A DNA stretch of 64,000 nt from SP197 sp965242595 (GCA_965242595.1 OZ251464.1:1178001-1242000), one strand, 5' to 3'. Counted from the stretch's first letter, positions 36,720 to 46,098 are shown. The notes: generated from the sequence alone by a model not told the origin. Program-made: numbers and translations.

Positions 36720-38954
36720 ATGCGGCTTATGGCCGCAAATCTGCTCGACACCCCCCGTATCGAACCCGTCGCATTCGCCGATGCGCTGACCCAGCGTTAT
36801 CTCTCCTATGCGATGTCGACCATCACCTCGCGTTCCCTGCCCGATGCCAGGGACGGGTTGAAGCCGGTCCATCGCCGCCTGCTTTATGCCATGCGTCAGC
36901 TGCGGCTGGACCCGCGCCAGGGCTTCAAGAAATCCGCCCGCGTGGTGGGCGATACCATCGGCAAATACCACCCCCATGGCGATCAGGCGATCTACGACGC
37001 CTTGGTGCGGCTGGCGCAGGGCTTCGCCGCTCGCTATCCCCTGGTGGATGGCCAGGGCAATTTCGGCAATGTCGATGGCGATAACGCCGCCGCCATGCGC
37101 TATACCGAGGCGCGGCTGACCGATGTCGCCATGGCGCTGCTGGAAGGGATCGACGACGACGCGGTGGACTTTCGCGCCACCTATGACGGCTCCGAGACGG
37201 AACCGGCGGTGCTGCCGGCCCGCTTTCCCAATCTGCTGGCCAACGGCGCCAGCGGCATCGCCGTCGGCATGGCGACCAGCATCCCGCCCCACAATGCGGA
37301 CGAGCTGTGCCGGGCGCTGATTCATGTGCTGGAACGCCCGCGCGCCAGCGTCGAGACGCTGACCGGCTTCATCCCCGGCCCCGACTTTCCCACCGGCGGC
37401 GAACTGGTGGAGGCGCCGGACGCTATCGCCGAGGCCTATGCTTCGGGCCGCGGCGCCTTCCGCCTGCGCGCCCGCTGGGCCAGCGAGGAGAGCGGGCGCG
37501 GCACCTGGCGCATCGTCGTGGGCGAAATCCCCTACCAGGTGCAGAAATCGAAGCTGGTGGAGAGGATCGCGCAGCTGATCGAGGGCCGCCGGCTGCCGCT
37601 GCTGGAGAGCGTGACGGACGAATCGGCCGAAGACATCCGCCTGGTGCTGACCCCGAAGAGCCGCAGCGTCGATGCCGCCGTGCTGATGGAATCCCTGTTC
37701 CGGGCCACCGATCTGGAAACGCGCGTCCCGCTCAACATGAACCTGCTGGATGCCGCCGGCGTGCCGCGGGTGATGAACCTGCGCGAGACCTTGCAGGCCT
37801 TCATCGACCATCGGCTGGAGGTGCTGTTGCGCCGCTCGCGCCACCGCCTGGCGAAGATCGACCGGCGGCTGGAGGTGCTGGAAGGCTATCTGGTGGCCTA
37901 TCTCAACCTGGACGACGTCATCCGCACGATCCGCGAGGAGGACGAGGCGAAGGCGGCGTTGATGCGGCGCTTCGGCCTCAGCGAAGTTCAGGCCGAGGCC
38001 ATCCTCAATATGCGTCTGCGCGCCCTGCGGCGGCTGGAGGAGATCGAGATCGCCCGCGAAAAGGAGGCGCTGACCGGCGAGCGGGCCACCATCGCGGCGC
38101 TGCTTGCCAGCGAGGCGAAGCAGAAGACGGCGCTGAAGCGCGAATTCCGCGACATCCGCGCCAGATTTGGGGCCAACAGCGAAGGCGGGCGCCGGCGCAC
38201 GACGGTGGGCAGCCCGCCGCCGGCGCTGGAGATGCCGGCCATCGCCACCGTTCCACGCGAGGCGGTGACGGTGACGCTTTCGGCCAAGGGCTGGGTGCGG
38301 GCCGGGCGCGGCCATGGCGAACAGGCGGGCAGCCTGCGCTATAAGGAGGGCGACCGCGAGCGTTTCCGCATCGAAGCCTGGACCACCGACCGCCTGCTGC
38401 TGTTCGCCAGCGACGGGCGCTTTTACACCCTGGGCTGCGAGCGGCTGCCCGGCGGGCGCGGCTATGGCGACCCGCTGCGGCTGATGGTGGATCTCGGCAA
38501 TGACACCGATATCGTCTGGATGGCCGTTTTCCAGGGCGGGCGCCGTCTGCTGGTGGCCTCCAGCGAGGGCCGCGGCTTTCTGGTGCCGGAAGACGCCGTG
38601 GCCGCCCAGACGCGGGCCGGCAAACAGGTGCTGAACCTGCCGCCGGGCGTGGAGGCCGCCGCCGCCTGCATCGCCGATGGCGACCATGTGGCGTCGGTGG
38701 CCAGCAATCGCCGTCTGCTGGCCTTTCCGCTTGCGGAACTGCCGGAGATGACCAGGGGGCGCGGCGTGATCCTGCAACGCTTCGGCGAGGGCACGCTTTC
38801 GGATGTCACCGTTTTCGCGCTGGCCGACGGCCTTTCCTGGCAGACAGGCAGCCGCCGGCGCCGGCTGGAGCGGCTGGGAGGCTGGCTGGGCAAGCGCGGC
38901 CAGCCCGGCCGGGCGGTGCCGCCCGGCTTTGCCAGCAACAAACGTTTTGGGTGA
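36720..38954 (+). CDS. parC: DNA topoisomerase IV subunit A
   Basis: 744-residue type II topoisomerase subunit that decatenates chromosomes. The QRYLSYAMSTITSRSLPDARDGLKPVHRR region is typical, and the catalytic Tyr is in AAMRYTEARL. The length is that of ParC, with a shorter C-terminal beta-pinwheel than GyrA (GyrA box not seen). A start 9 nt downstream (MAANLLDTP) is also possible. parE is not in the window. Confidence 0.94.
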   Translation: MRLMAANLLDTPRIEPVAFADALTQRYLSYAMSTITSRSLPDARDGLKPVHRRLLYAMRQLRLDPRQGFKKSARVVGDTIGKYHPHGDQAIYDALVRLAQGFAARYPLVDGQGNFGNVDGDNAAAMRYTEARLTDVAMALLEGIDDDAVDFRATYDGSETEPAVLPARFPNLLANGASGIAVGMATSIPPHNADELCRALIHVLERPRASVETLTGFIPGPDFPTGGELVEAPDAIAEAYASGRGAFRLRARWASEESGRGTWRIVVGEIPYQVQKSKLVERIAQLIEGRRLPLLESVTDESAEDIRLVLTPKSRSVDAAVLMESLFRATDLETRVPLNMNLLDAAGVPRVMNLRETLQAFIDHRLEVLLRRSRHRLAKIDRRLEVLEGYLVAYLNLDDVIRTIREEDEAKAALMRRFGLSEVQAEAILNMRLRALRRLEEIEIAREKEALTGERATIAALLASEAKQKTALKREFRDIRARFGANSEGGRRRTTVGSPPPALEMPAIATVPREAVTVTLSAKGWVRAGRGHGEQAGSLRYKEGDRERFRIEAWTTDRLLLFASDGRFYTLGCERLPGGRGYGDPLRLMVDLGNDTDIVWMAVFQGGRRLLVASSEGRGFLVPEDAVAAQTRAGKQVLNLPPGVEAAAACIADGDHVASVASNRRLLAFPLAELPEMTRGRGVILQRFGEGTLSDVTVFALADGLSWQTGSRRRRLERLGGWLGKRGQPGRAVPPGFASNKRFG

Positions 38955-38956
38955 GG

Positions 38957-38997
38957 GCAGAGCGACGAGGTGAAGTGCGCCGCAATTCCCGCTCTGC
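38957..38997. terminator. Weak hairpin between convergent parC and the RHH gene
   Basis: GCAGAGCG (38957-38964) pairs with CGCTCTGC (38990-38997) around a 25-nt loop. It lies between two converging stop codons. No U-run follows, and the long loop makes it a weak candidate for a shared terminator. Confidence 0.3.
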
Positions 38998-39027
38998 ACT
39001 AACCTTGATCTGAATAGGTCATGGAAT

Positions 39028-39267
39028 TCACTCCACGCTTTCTCGGTTATCGGGGGCGAGGAGTTCTCGCTTGACCTGCTCCCAATCCAGGAATGGGTCA
39101 TCGGGATCGCCGAGCCGTTCGGTGGCCACCGCGAGGTCTTCCAGATCTTCGAGATAATGTTCGAGCGCCTGGCGGACGATCTCCGCCCGGCTGCGCCTGA
39201 GCCGGGCCGCCGTCACACCCAGTGCTTCGGCAAGCCCATCCGGCAAGCGCGCAGTGACCTGGCTCAT
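39028..39267 (-). CDS. Ribbon-helix-helix antitoxin-like DNA-binding protein, no toxin partner
   Basis: 79-residue protein. Residues 3-45 (VTARLPDGLAEALGVTAARL, then RSRAEIVRQALEHYLED) form a CopG/ParD-type ribbon-helix-helix. The Asp/Glu-rich C-terminal tail (LGDPDDPFLDWEQVKREL) is like that of antitoxins that bind RelE/ParE toxins. The 73 bp after its stop are too short for a toxin gene, and parC then follows on the other strand. It may be a solitary repressor or a relic of a toxin-antitoxin pair. Confidence 0.78.
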   Translation of the reverse strand: MSQVTARLPDGLAEALGVTAARLRRSRAEIVRQALEHYLEDLEDLAVATERLGDPDDPFLDWEQVKRELLAPDNRESVE

Positions 39268-39384
39268 GGCACAACCCCTGTGACGGCGCTTTCAGCCATA
39301 GGGCCGGGGCAGGGCGCCGGTCAATCCGCCCCATTGCTGCCCTGGCCACCGTTCCGCTAGGCTGGCCACCGGGAGGACGCGCCC

Positions 39385-39975
39385 ATGGCGGCACATGCCC
39401 ACGGACGGCCCGAATCGGATCTGGCACTGCGCGTCAAGGCGATCGAGCAGCTCCTGAGCGAGAAGGGGATCGTCGATCCCGCCGCCATCGACCGGCTGGT
39501 GGAACTCTACGAAACCCGCATCGGCCCCCACAACGGCGCCAGGGTGGTGGCCCGGGCCTGGAGCGATTCCGCCTACAAGGCCAGGCTGCTGGAGGACGCC
39601 AGCGCCGCCATCGCCGAGCTGGGCATCTCCGGCATGCAGGGCGAGAACATGGTGGTGGTGGAGAACACGGAAAGCGTCCACAACGTGGTCGTGTGCACGC
39701 TGTGTTCCTGCTACCCCTGGCCGGTGCTGGGCCTGCCGCCGCGCTGGTATAAAAGCCCGCCCTACCGGGCGCGGGTGGTGCGCGAACCGCGCGCGGTGCT
39801 GGCCGAGCTGGGCTGCCCGGTGGCCGATGAGGTGGAGGTCCGGGTGTGGGATTCCAGCGCCGAGATCCGCTACATGGTGCTGCCGCGCCGGCCCCAGAGC
39901 AGCGACGGGCGGCGGGAAGACGAGCTGGCCGCCCTGGTCACCCGCGACGGCATGATCGGCGTCGCGCCGCTGTAG
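39385..39975 (+). CDS. nthA: Nitrile hydratase subunit alpha, cobalt type
   Basis: 196-residue catalytic subunit converting nitriles to amides. The metal-binding claw VCTLCSC (Cys104, Cys107, Ser108, Cys109) is intact; Thr after the first Cys is the mark of cobalt enzymes (Ser in iron enzymes). Other family regions: ELYETRIGPHNGARVVARAW at the N-terminus, YPWPVLGLPPRWYKSPPYR after the claw, and WDSSAEIRYMVLPRRP. A GGGAGG site precedes the ATG. The beta gene follows after 10 nt. No cobalt-insertion accessory protein gene is found nearby. Confidence 0.95.
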   Translation: MAAHAHGRPESDLALRVKAIEQLLSEKGIVDPAAIDRLVELYETRIGPHNGARVVARAWSDSAYKARLLEDASAAIAELGISGMQGENMVVVENTESVHNVVVCTLCSCYPWPVLGLPPRWYKSPPYRARVVREPRAVLAELGCPVADEVEVRVWDSSAEIRYMVLPRRPQSSDGRREDELAALVTRDGMIGVAPL

Positions 39976-39985
39976 GGAGGCGTCC

Positions 39986-40657
39986 TTGGACGGCATCCAC
40001 GATCTGGGCGGCATGCACGGCTTCGGCCCCATCGCGCGCGAGGCGGACGCGCCCCTGTTTCACGCCGAATGGGAAAGGCGGGCCTTCGGCATCGCCTTGC
40101 AGGCCGCCGACGGCGTCGGCTTCGGCGACGACCATCTGCGCAGCCATATCGAACGCATCCCGCCGCAGACCTATCTGCGGGCCAGCTATTACGAGCTGTG
40201 GCTGCGCGCCGTCGAGGCCATCCTGACCGAACGCGGCATCCTTTCCGCGCCCGAGATCGCCGCGCGCATGGCGGCCCCGAAGGACCCCGGACACAGGGCG
40301 CCGGGCAGCGGCCCCAGCCTGGACGAGGTCGAAGCGGCCGTCGCGGCCGGGGCCAGCACCAGGCGCCCCGGCGCCCATATTGCGGCGCGCTTTCACATCG
40401 GCCAGGCGGTGCGGGTGAAAAACGACCACCCCGCCCATCACACCCGCGTCCCGCGCTATGTCCGCGCCCGGCGGGGCCAGGTGGTGGCCGGTCACGGCGT
40501 CTTCGTCTTCCCCGACAGCAACGCCCAGGACCGGGGCGAGCAGCCCCAGCACTGCTACACGGTGAAGTTCGCCGCCGAAGAGTTGTGGGGGGCGCAGGCG
40601 CGCGCGGGCGACAGCCTCTGCCTGGACCTGTGGGAGTCCTATCTGGAAGCGGCATGA
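39986..40657 (+). CDS. nthB: Nitrile hydratase subunit beta
   Basis: 223-residue beta subunit that forms the alpha-beta enzyme. It begins MDGIHDLGGMHGFGP, the family start. The start codon is TTG at 39986, supported by a GGGAGG site just upstream. The C-terminal SH3-like domain, with VRVKNDHPAHHTRVPRYVR and YTVKFAAEELWG, is clear. A His/Arg-rich linker separates the two parts. The stop overlaps the sulfotransferase start (ATGA), so the three genes are probably co-translated. Confidence 0.95.
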   Translation: MDGIHDLGGMHGFGPIAREADAPLFHAEWERRAFGIALQAADGVGFGDDHLRSHIERIPPQTYLRASYYELWLRAVEAILTERGILSAPEIAARMAAPKDPGHRAPGSGPSLDEVEAAVAAGASTRRPGAHIAARFHIGQAVRVKNDHPAHHTRVPRYVRARRGQVVAGHGVFVFPDSNAQDRGEQPQHCYTVKFAAEELWGAQARAGDSLCLDLWESYLEAA

Positions 40658-41547
40658 ACGCCCCGCCCTGCCGCCCCACCACCCTGGCGGGCTATCGGCG
40701 GGTTTCGGCGCGCTACACCACGGCTGAGGCCATGCGGCGCGGCCTGGCCTTCCGCCCGCGCCCCAGCGATGTCTTCATCGCCACCTATGCCAAGGCCGGC
40801 ACCACCTGGATGCAGCAGATCGTCCACGGCTTGCGCACATCGGGTGCCATGGATTTCGCCGAAATCACCGAGGCGGTGCCCTGGATCGAGGTGGCCTACG
40901 ATCTCGGCATCGATCCCGGGGCCGAACAGGCCGCCTGGCCACGCGCCTTCAAAACCCATCTCGCCTGGCACGATGTGCCCAAGGGCGGGCGCTATATCGT
41001 TGTCTTTCGCGATCCGCAGGCGGTGGCGGTCTCGCTTTACCGGTTTCTGGCGGGTTGGATGTTCGATCCCGAAGGCATTTCCCTCGCCACCTTCCTGCGC
41101 CAGGAATTCGCCGCCGGTGGCGCGGGCGACGATTACTGGCGCAACACGCTTTCCTGGTGGCAGGTGCGCGGGCGCCAGGATGTTCTGCCCCTGATCTACG
41201 AGGATATGGATGCCCGCCTGCCGCAGGTGGTGGCGCGGGTGGCCCGCTTCATCGGCCTTGGCCCGTCGCCCCAGGTGCTGGAGATCGCCACCCGCCAGGC
41301 GCGCTTCGATTTCATGAAGGCCCATGCCGGCCGCTTCGACGACAACCTGCTGCGCCGCCACCGCGACCGCGCCGCCAGCCTGCCCGACGACGGCGAATCG
41401 AACAAGGTCGCCAACGGGCGTTCGGGCGAAGAGCGCCTCGGCGACGATCTCCTGCGCCTGCTTGCGCGCTGCTGGCAGGATGGCATCGCCCGCCACGGCG
41501 GCCCGGCCGATTACGCCGCCCTGCGCCGCTCTGTCGCCATGCCCTGA
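40654..41547 (+). CDS. PAPS-dependent sulfotransferase
   Basis: 297-residue cytosolic-type sulfotransferase transferring a sulfo group from PAPS to an alcohol, phenol or amine. The 5'-phosphosulfate loop is YAKAGTTWMQQIVHG. The 3'-phosphate site is FRDPQAVAVSLYRF, and KTHLAW carries the conserved His used as base. GRSGEE near the end is close to the GxxGxxK/R adenine loop, though imperfect. It overlaps nthB, and the substrate may be related to the nitrile or amide handled there; this is inference. Confidence 0.88.
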   Translation: MNAPPCRPTTLAGYRRVSARYTTAEAMRRGLAFRPRPSDVFIATYAKAGTTWMQQIVHGLRTSGAMDFAEITEAVPWIEVAYDLGIDPGAEQAAWPRAFKTHLAWHDVPKGGRYIVVFRDPQAVAVSLYRFLAGWMFDPEGISLATFLRQEFAAGGAGDDYWRNTLSWWQVRGRQDVLPLIYEDMDARLPQVVARVARFIGLGPSPQVLEIATRQARFDFMKAHAGRFDDNLLRRHRDRAASLPDDGESNKVANGRSGEERLGDDLLRLLARCWQDGIARHGGPADYAALRRSVAMP

Positions 41548-41673
41548 CGCGGCGGCGCCCTCCGCCCTTGCATTCGCCGGCTGCTTCCTCTCTTATTCGT
41601 CCATTCCAGGGCGGTGCCGAACGCGGGCTTCGGCCCGGCGGCGCCGGGGGGTTCGAACAGGGAGGATGTTGCC

Positions 41674-42762
41674 ATGAAGAGGCGCAAATTTCTCACCGCT
41701 GCCGGTCTGGCGGCAGGCGGGGCGGCCGCTGCCGCCGCATTCCCGAAACCCGCCATTTCCCAGGGGCGCATGAGGCTGACCATGGTCACCTCCTGGGGCC
41801 GCGGCCTGGCCGGTGTGCACGATGCGGCGCAGCGCTGCGCCGACAACATCGTCGCCATGTCGGACGGCATGCTCGATGTCGATCTGAAGGCCGCTGGCGA
41901 GCTGGTGGGCGCCTTCGAATGTTTCGATGCGGTCTCGTCGGGCCAGGCCGACATGTATCACGCCGCCGATTACTATTTCGTCGGCCAGAACCCGGCCTTC
42001 GCCTTCTTCACCTCGCTGCCCTTCGGCATGACGGCGCAGGAACTCAATACCTGGTATTACCACATGGGCGGGCGCGAGCTGCAGGACGAGCTGACCGAGC
42101 TCTTCAATCTGAAGACCTTCGAGGCCGGCAACACCGGTGCCCAGGCCGGCGGCTGGTTCCGCAAGGAAATCCAGGGGCCGGAGGATTTCAACGGCCTCAA
42201 ATTCCGCATGCCGGGCCTGGGCGGCAAGGCGCTGGGCCTGCTGGGCGCTTCGGTGCAGAACCTGCCGGGGGCCGAGGTCTATCAGGCGCTGGCCTCGGGC
42301 GCCATCGACGGCACCGAATGGATCGGCCCCTGGGCCGACGAGAAGGCCGGCTTCTTCGAGATCACCAAGATCTACTACACCTCCGGCTTCCACGAGCCCG
42401 GCCCCGGCCTCTCGCTGGCGGTCAACCGCGAGGTTTTCAACCGCATGTCCGCCTCGCAGCAGAAGATCGTCGAGGCCGCCGCCGCCGAGGCCAATGTCTG
42501 GAATCTGGCGCAGTTCCTCGCCAACAACGGCGCCGCGCTGCAACGGCTGGTCGCCGCCGGCGTCAAAACCATGACCTTCCCCGATTCGGTCTGGGATGCC
42601 TTCGGCCAGGCTGCGCAGCAGGTCTATGACGACAACATGGCCGATCCCATCTTCGCCAGAACCTTCGCCTCCTACCGCGACGCGCTGGCAAAGCTGGCGG
42701 GCTGGGGCGCGCTGTCGGAAGGCGCCTATATGGCCCAGCGCAACCGCGTGCTGGGCATCTGA
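41674..42762 (+). CDS. dctP: TRAP transporter solute-binding protein (TakP-like), Tat signal
   Basis: 362-residue periplasmic binding protein. Tat signal MKRRKFLTAAGLAAGG, cleaved after an Ala-rich core. The mature part has AAGELVGAFECFDAVSSGQADM and AGNTGAQAGGWFRKEI, characteristic of the TakP group that binds 2-oxoacids such as pyruvate, lactate or related anions. Contrast with the first dctP (1114-2175), which lacks these stretches. A GGAGG site lies 9 nt before the ATG. Followed by dctQ and dctM. Confidence 0.92.
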   Translation: MKRRKFLTAAGLAAGGAAAAAAFPKPAISQGRMRLTMVTSWGRGLAGVHDAAQRCADNIVAMSDGMLDVDLKAAGELVGAFECFDAVSSGQADMYHAADYYFVGQNPAFAFFTSLPFGMTAQELNTWYYHMGGRELQDELTELFNLKTFEAGNTGAQAGGWFRKEIQGPEDFNGLKFRMPGLGGKALGLLGASVQNLPGAEVYQALASGAIDGTEWIGPWADEKAGFFEITKIYYTSGFHEPGPGLSLAVNREVFNRMSASQQKIVEAAAAEANVWNLAQFLANNGAALQRLVAAGVKTMTFPDSVWDAFGQAAQQVYDDNMADPIFARTFASYRDALAKLAGWGALSEGAYMAQRNRVLGI

Positions 42763-42837
42763 TCTGCGTGCGGGGGCGCGGGGGCGCGGCGGCGTCCCCG
42801 CCCGCGGCGCCCGCGCGCCATCTCGCGGCCCTGGGCC

Positions 42838-43740
42838 ATGTTCGATCCCGTCCTCTGGCTGGCGCGCCATCTGCTGGGGGGAATCGCCGATCTGGCCACG
42901 CTGCTGGCGCCCGCCTCCTGGCCGGATCCGTCCCGTCCCGAAGGCATCGTGCGCATCGTCCATTACGGCGCCTCGGTCGAGTTGCTGTTCGTCATCGTCG
43001 ATGTCGCGCTGATCCTGCTGGTCGCCGGCCTGTTCTGGCACGCCCTGCTGTGGCGGGTGGTGCGCGTCATCGAGGGCATCGCCAATGTCGTCGGGCGCTG
43101 GGCCGCCTGGGCCGGGCTGGCGATGGTACTGCAGCAGGTGATGATCGTCGCCCTGCAGCGCATCTTCCGCGTCTCCGAGATCACGCTGGGGCCGTTCGGT
43201 CTGGTCTTTACCAAGGATTTGAGCTGGTTCGGCGAGGAGCTGAAGCTCTACAACGCCGCCATCGTCACCCTGTGCGCTGCCTACACCTTCGTCCAGGGCG
43301 GCCATGTGCGGGTCGATCTGTTCTATTCGGCCATGGGCTACCGCGCCCGGCGCCTGGTCGATATGGCCGGTTCGCTGCTGTTCGTGCTGCCGTTCACCGC
43401 CGTCGTCTGGCTGTTCGGCTGGTCCTTCCTGTGGCGCCACCTGGTCACGCCCAAGGTCTCGGCGAGAGATACCCTGGAGACTCTGGAGCGCAAGGCGGCC
43501 GTGCTGCGCTGGAATGTGGAGACCATCGGCTTTTCGCCCAATGGCTTCGATGCCTATTTCCTGTTCAAGGTGCTGCTGCTGGCCTTCGCCGGGCTGATGT
43601 TCCTGCAAGGCCTGGGCTTCTTCTACCGCCGCCTGCTGGAATATCTGGAAGGGCCGGAGGCGGAAGACCGCTTCAGGGATCTGGACGAGGCCCCGGCCAC
43701 CGCCCTGCCGCCCGCCCCGGCATCCACCGATAAGGTTTAG
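42838..43740 (+). CDS. dctQ: TRAP transporter small permease (DctQ family)
   Basis: 300-residue small membrane subunit. It has about five hydrophobic segments, including LFVIVDVALILLVAGLFWHA, and an RVDLFYSAM segment that matches the family's conserved hydrophilic site. It is longer than the 160-200-residue norm; an extra hydrophilic part lies at about residues 205-235 (WRHLVTPKVSARDTLETLER). Fits the longer type partnered with TakP. Nine nucleotides separate it from dctM. Confidence 0.88.
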   Translation: MFDPVLWLARHLLGGIADLATLLAPASWPDPSRPEGIVRIVHYGASVELLFVIVDVALILLVAGLFWHALLWRVVRVIEGIANVVGRWAAWAGLAMVLQQVMIVALQRIFRVSEITLGPFGLVFTKDLSWFGEELKLYNAAIVTLCAAYTFVQGGHVRVDLFYSAMGYRARRLVDMAGSLLFVLPFTAVVWLFGWSFLWRHLVTPKVSARDTLETLERKAAVLRWNVETIGFSPNGFDAYFLFKVLLLAFAGLMFLQGLGFFYRRLLEYLEGPEAEDRFRDLDEAPATALPPAPASTDKV

Positions 43741-43749
43741 GGGGCGGCG

Positions 43750-46098
43750 ATGGGGCTGGACGGGGTCGAAATCGGCCTTCTGATCGTCTTCGCCTGCCTG
43801 TTCGCCGGCATTCTCTCCGGCTATCCGGTGGCCTTCGCCATCGGTGGCGCGGCGCTGGCCGCCTTCGCCATCCTGGCGCTGCTGGGCGATGCCGGCTGGC
43901 TGGTGCGCGAGACCATCGACGACCGCAGCGACGCCTATCGCGCCCTGGTGGAAAGCGGCGTCAGCGAGCACGCCATCACCCTGTTCCGCTATCCCGATCT
44001 GCCCACCTATGCCGCGCCGCTGTTCGAAGGCGGCGCCGAGGGCGCCTTCTTCCGCACACTCGCCTTCGTCGTCAACCGCATGAACGAGCGGGTGCTGGCC
44101 GGCCAGTCGATCGAAACCCTGCTGGCGGTCGCCATGTTCGTGCTGATGGGGATCGCGCTGGAACGCTCGCGCATCGCGCAGGATCTGCTCACCACCATGG
44201 CGCGGGTGTTCGGCGCTCTGCCGGGCGGGCTGGCGGTGTCGGTGGTGGTGGTGGGCGCCTTTCTAGCGGCATCCACCGGCATCGTCGGCGCCACCGTCGT
44301 CACCATGGGCCTGCTGTCGCTGCCTACCATGCTGCGCCACCGCTATGCGCCGGAGCTCGCCACCGGCATCATCTCCGCCTCCGGCACGCTGGGCCAGATC
44401 GTGCCGCCCTCCATCGTCATCGTGCTGCTGGGCACGCTGGCGGGCGATCTCTACGCCACCGCCCAGGAAAAGCGGGCGCTGGCCGCCGGCTGCCCCGACG
44501 CGCTCACCTATCTGGGCGAGGCGGCGGTGGTCTCGGTCGGCACCCTGTTCAAGGCGGCGATCGTGCCCGGCCTGATGCTGGCTCTGCTCTATGCCGGCTA
44601 TGTCTTCGTCTATGCCCTCATGCGCCCCCACAAGGCGCCGCCGGTCCCGGCCGCTGCCGCAGGCGGGGGCGCCACCGTCGCCCTGCCGGCCAGGCTGCTG
44701 TGGCTGCTGGCCGTTCCGGCCATCGCCGTCGCCCTGGCCGGCGGGCTGTTCACCTTCGGCATGGCCGGGCCGCAGGCGCCCGATATCGCCGCCCTGCAAG
44801 GCCAGCCCCCGGCGCCGCAGCTGCGCACCCATGTCGATGAGCGCTGCCAGGCAGCGATGATCGAACTCCACGGCCAACAGGCGTGGGATCGGTCCGTGGC
44901 GGCGCAGGCGGCGCTTGCCGCCCTGGAAACCGCGCCGCCCGAACCGGAGGAGCTGGCCCGCCTGGAAGCCGAAGCGCTGGCCGCCGTGGCGCCACTGGCC
45001 GAAGGCATGGTGGTGGCGATGCTGTTTCTGGCCCTGGTCCTGGCGGTGGCGCGGGGCGTGGCGCCGGATGCGCCGGTGCTGCCGCTGCTGGCCGGCGGCG
45101 GCGGCATCCTGGCGGTGCTGGCGGCCGATGCCCTCTGGGTCGGCCCTCACACCAGCCCCGGCACGGCGGCGCTGATCTATGCGCCACCCTTCGCCGCCGT
45201 CCTCTACGGGCTGCGCCACGCGCTGAAACGGCTGGCGGCGGTGGAGCTGCTGCGGGTGGTGTTCCCGCCGCTGGTGCTGATCGTGGCGGTGCTGGGTTCC
45301 ATATTGGGCGGCATCACCAATCCCACGCCGGCGGCGGCGCTGGGCGCGGCCGGCGCGCTGATGCTGGCCGCCCATCGCAAGCTGGCAGAGGCCGGCAGGC
45401 GCCAGGGCATGCGCTTCATCCTGATGGCGGCCTTCGCCATCGTCGTCTTTCTGCTGGTGGGCGTGAACTTCGACCTCAGAACCTCCATCGAGGAGGTCGG
45501 TTTCGAAAACTGGACCGCCTTCGCGGTTGCGGCCCTGGCCTATCACCTGGCCTTCGCCGGCTTGGTCTATGCCTGCTGGGTGCTGCTGAGGGGCGGCGTT
45601 CTGACCTCGGTGGTGCGCGATACCGCCAAGGTCACCGCCATGGTGTTCGCCATCCTGATCGGCTCGCAGATGCTGAATCTGGTGGTGATCTCGTTCGGCG
45701 GCGAAACCTATATCCAGGATCTGCTGCGCTCCTTCGACGAGGAATGGATGGTCTTTCTGGTGGTGATGGCGGTGCTGTTCGTGCTGGGCTTCGTGCTCGA
45801 TTTCCTGGAGATCATCTACATCGTCATCCCCATCGTCGGCCCGGTGATCTATGGCGGCGCGCTGGATCCCAAATGGGTCACGATCATGATCGCGGTCAAT
45901 CTGCAAACCTCGTTCCTCACCCCGCCCTTCGGTTTCGCCCTGTTCTATCTGCGCGGCGTGGCGCCTCCCGGCATCACCACCGGCCAGATCTACCGCGGCG
46001 TCGTGCCCTTCGTCGTCATCCAGATGGTGGGGCTGGCCCTGATGTGGCTGGCCCCGGAGATCGTGACCTTTCTGCCAGACCTGCTGCCGGAAAACTGA
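43750..46098 (+). CDS. dctM: TRAP transporter large permease (DctM family), unusually long
   Basis: 782-residue large subunit, against about 430 for a standard DctM. Typical parts include IGLLIVFACLFAGILSGYPVAFA, SASGTLGQIVPPSIVIVLLG and LTPPFGFALFYLRGVAPP. Two hydrophilic inserts are notable: about 48-110 (SDAYRALVESGVSEHAIT and on) after the second helix, and about 340-420 (an Ala/Glu-rich stretch with LETAPPEPEELARLEAEALA). More hydrophobic helices than usual follow. The same long form with a TakP-type binding protein may be a family trait. The 3' end overlaps bpt on the other strand by 83 bp. Confidence 0.9.
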   Translation: MGLDGVEIGLLIVFACLFAGILSGYPVAFAIGGAALAAFAILALLGDAGWLVRETIDDRSDAYRALVESGVSEHAITLFRYPDLPTYAAPLFEGGAEGAFFRTLAFVVNRMNERVLAGQSIETLLAVAMFVLMGIALERSRIAQDLLTTMARVFGALPGGLAVSVVVVGAFLAASTGIVGATVVTMGLLSLPTMLRHRYAPELATGIISASGTLGQIVPPSIVIVLLGTLAGDLYATAQEKRALAAGCPDALTYLGEAAVVSVGTLFKAAIVPGLMLALLYAGYVFVYALMRPHKAPPVPAAAAGGGATVALPARLLWLLAVPAIAVALAGGLFTFGMAGPQAPDIAALQGQPPAPQLRTHVDERCQAAMIELHGQQAWDRSVAAQAALAALETAPPEPEELARLEAEALAAVAPLAEGMVVAMLFLALVLAVARGVAPDAPVLPLLAGGGGILAVLAADALWVGPHTSPGTAALIYAPPFAAVLYGLRHALKRLAAVELLRVVFPPLVLIVAVLGSILGGITNPTPAAALGAAGALMLAAHRKLAEAGRRQGMRFILMAAFAIVVFLLVGVNFDLRTSIEEVGFENWTAFAVAALAYHLAFAGLVYACWVLLRGGVLTSVVRDTAKVTAMVFAILIGSQMLNLVVISFGGETYIQDLLRSFDEEWMVFLVVMAVLFVLGFVLDFLEIIYIVIPIVGPVIYGGALDPKWVTIMIAVNLQTSFLTPPFGFALFYLRGVAPPGITTGQIYRGVVPFVVIQMVGLALMWLAPEIVTFLPDLLPEN

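Noticed and set aside
38955..39027. Toxin gene remnant after the RHH gene
   Set aside because: A short MTYSDQG-like frame ends after seven codons; too short to support a RelE/ParE assignment.
35904..39101. 1065-codon open frame on the minus strand opposite recO and parC
   Set aside because: Low-complexity Gln/His/Arg-rich translation typical of a shadow frame in high-GC DNA; the plus strand encodes clear recO and parC.
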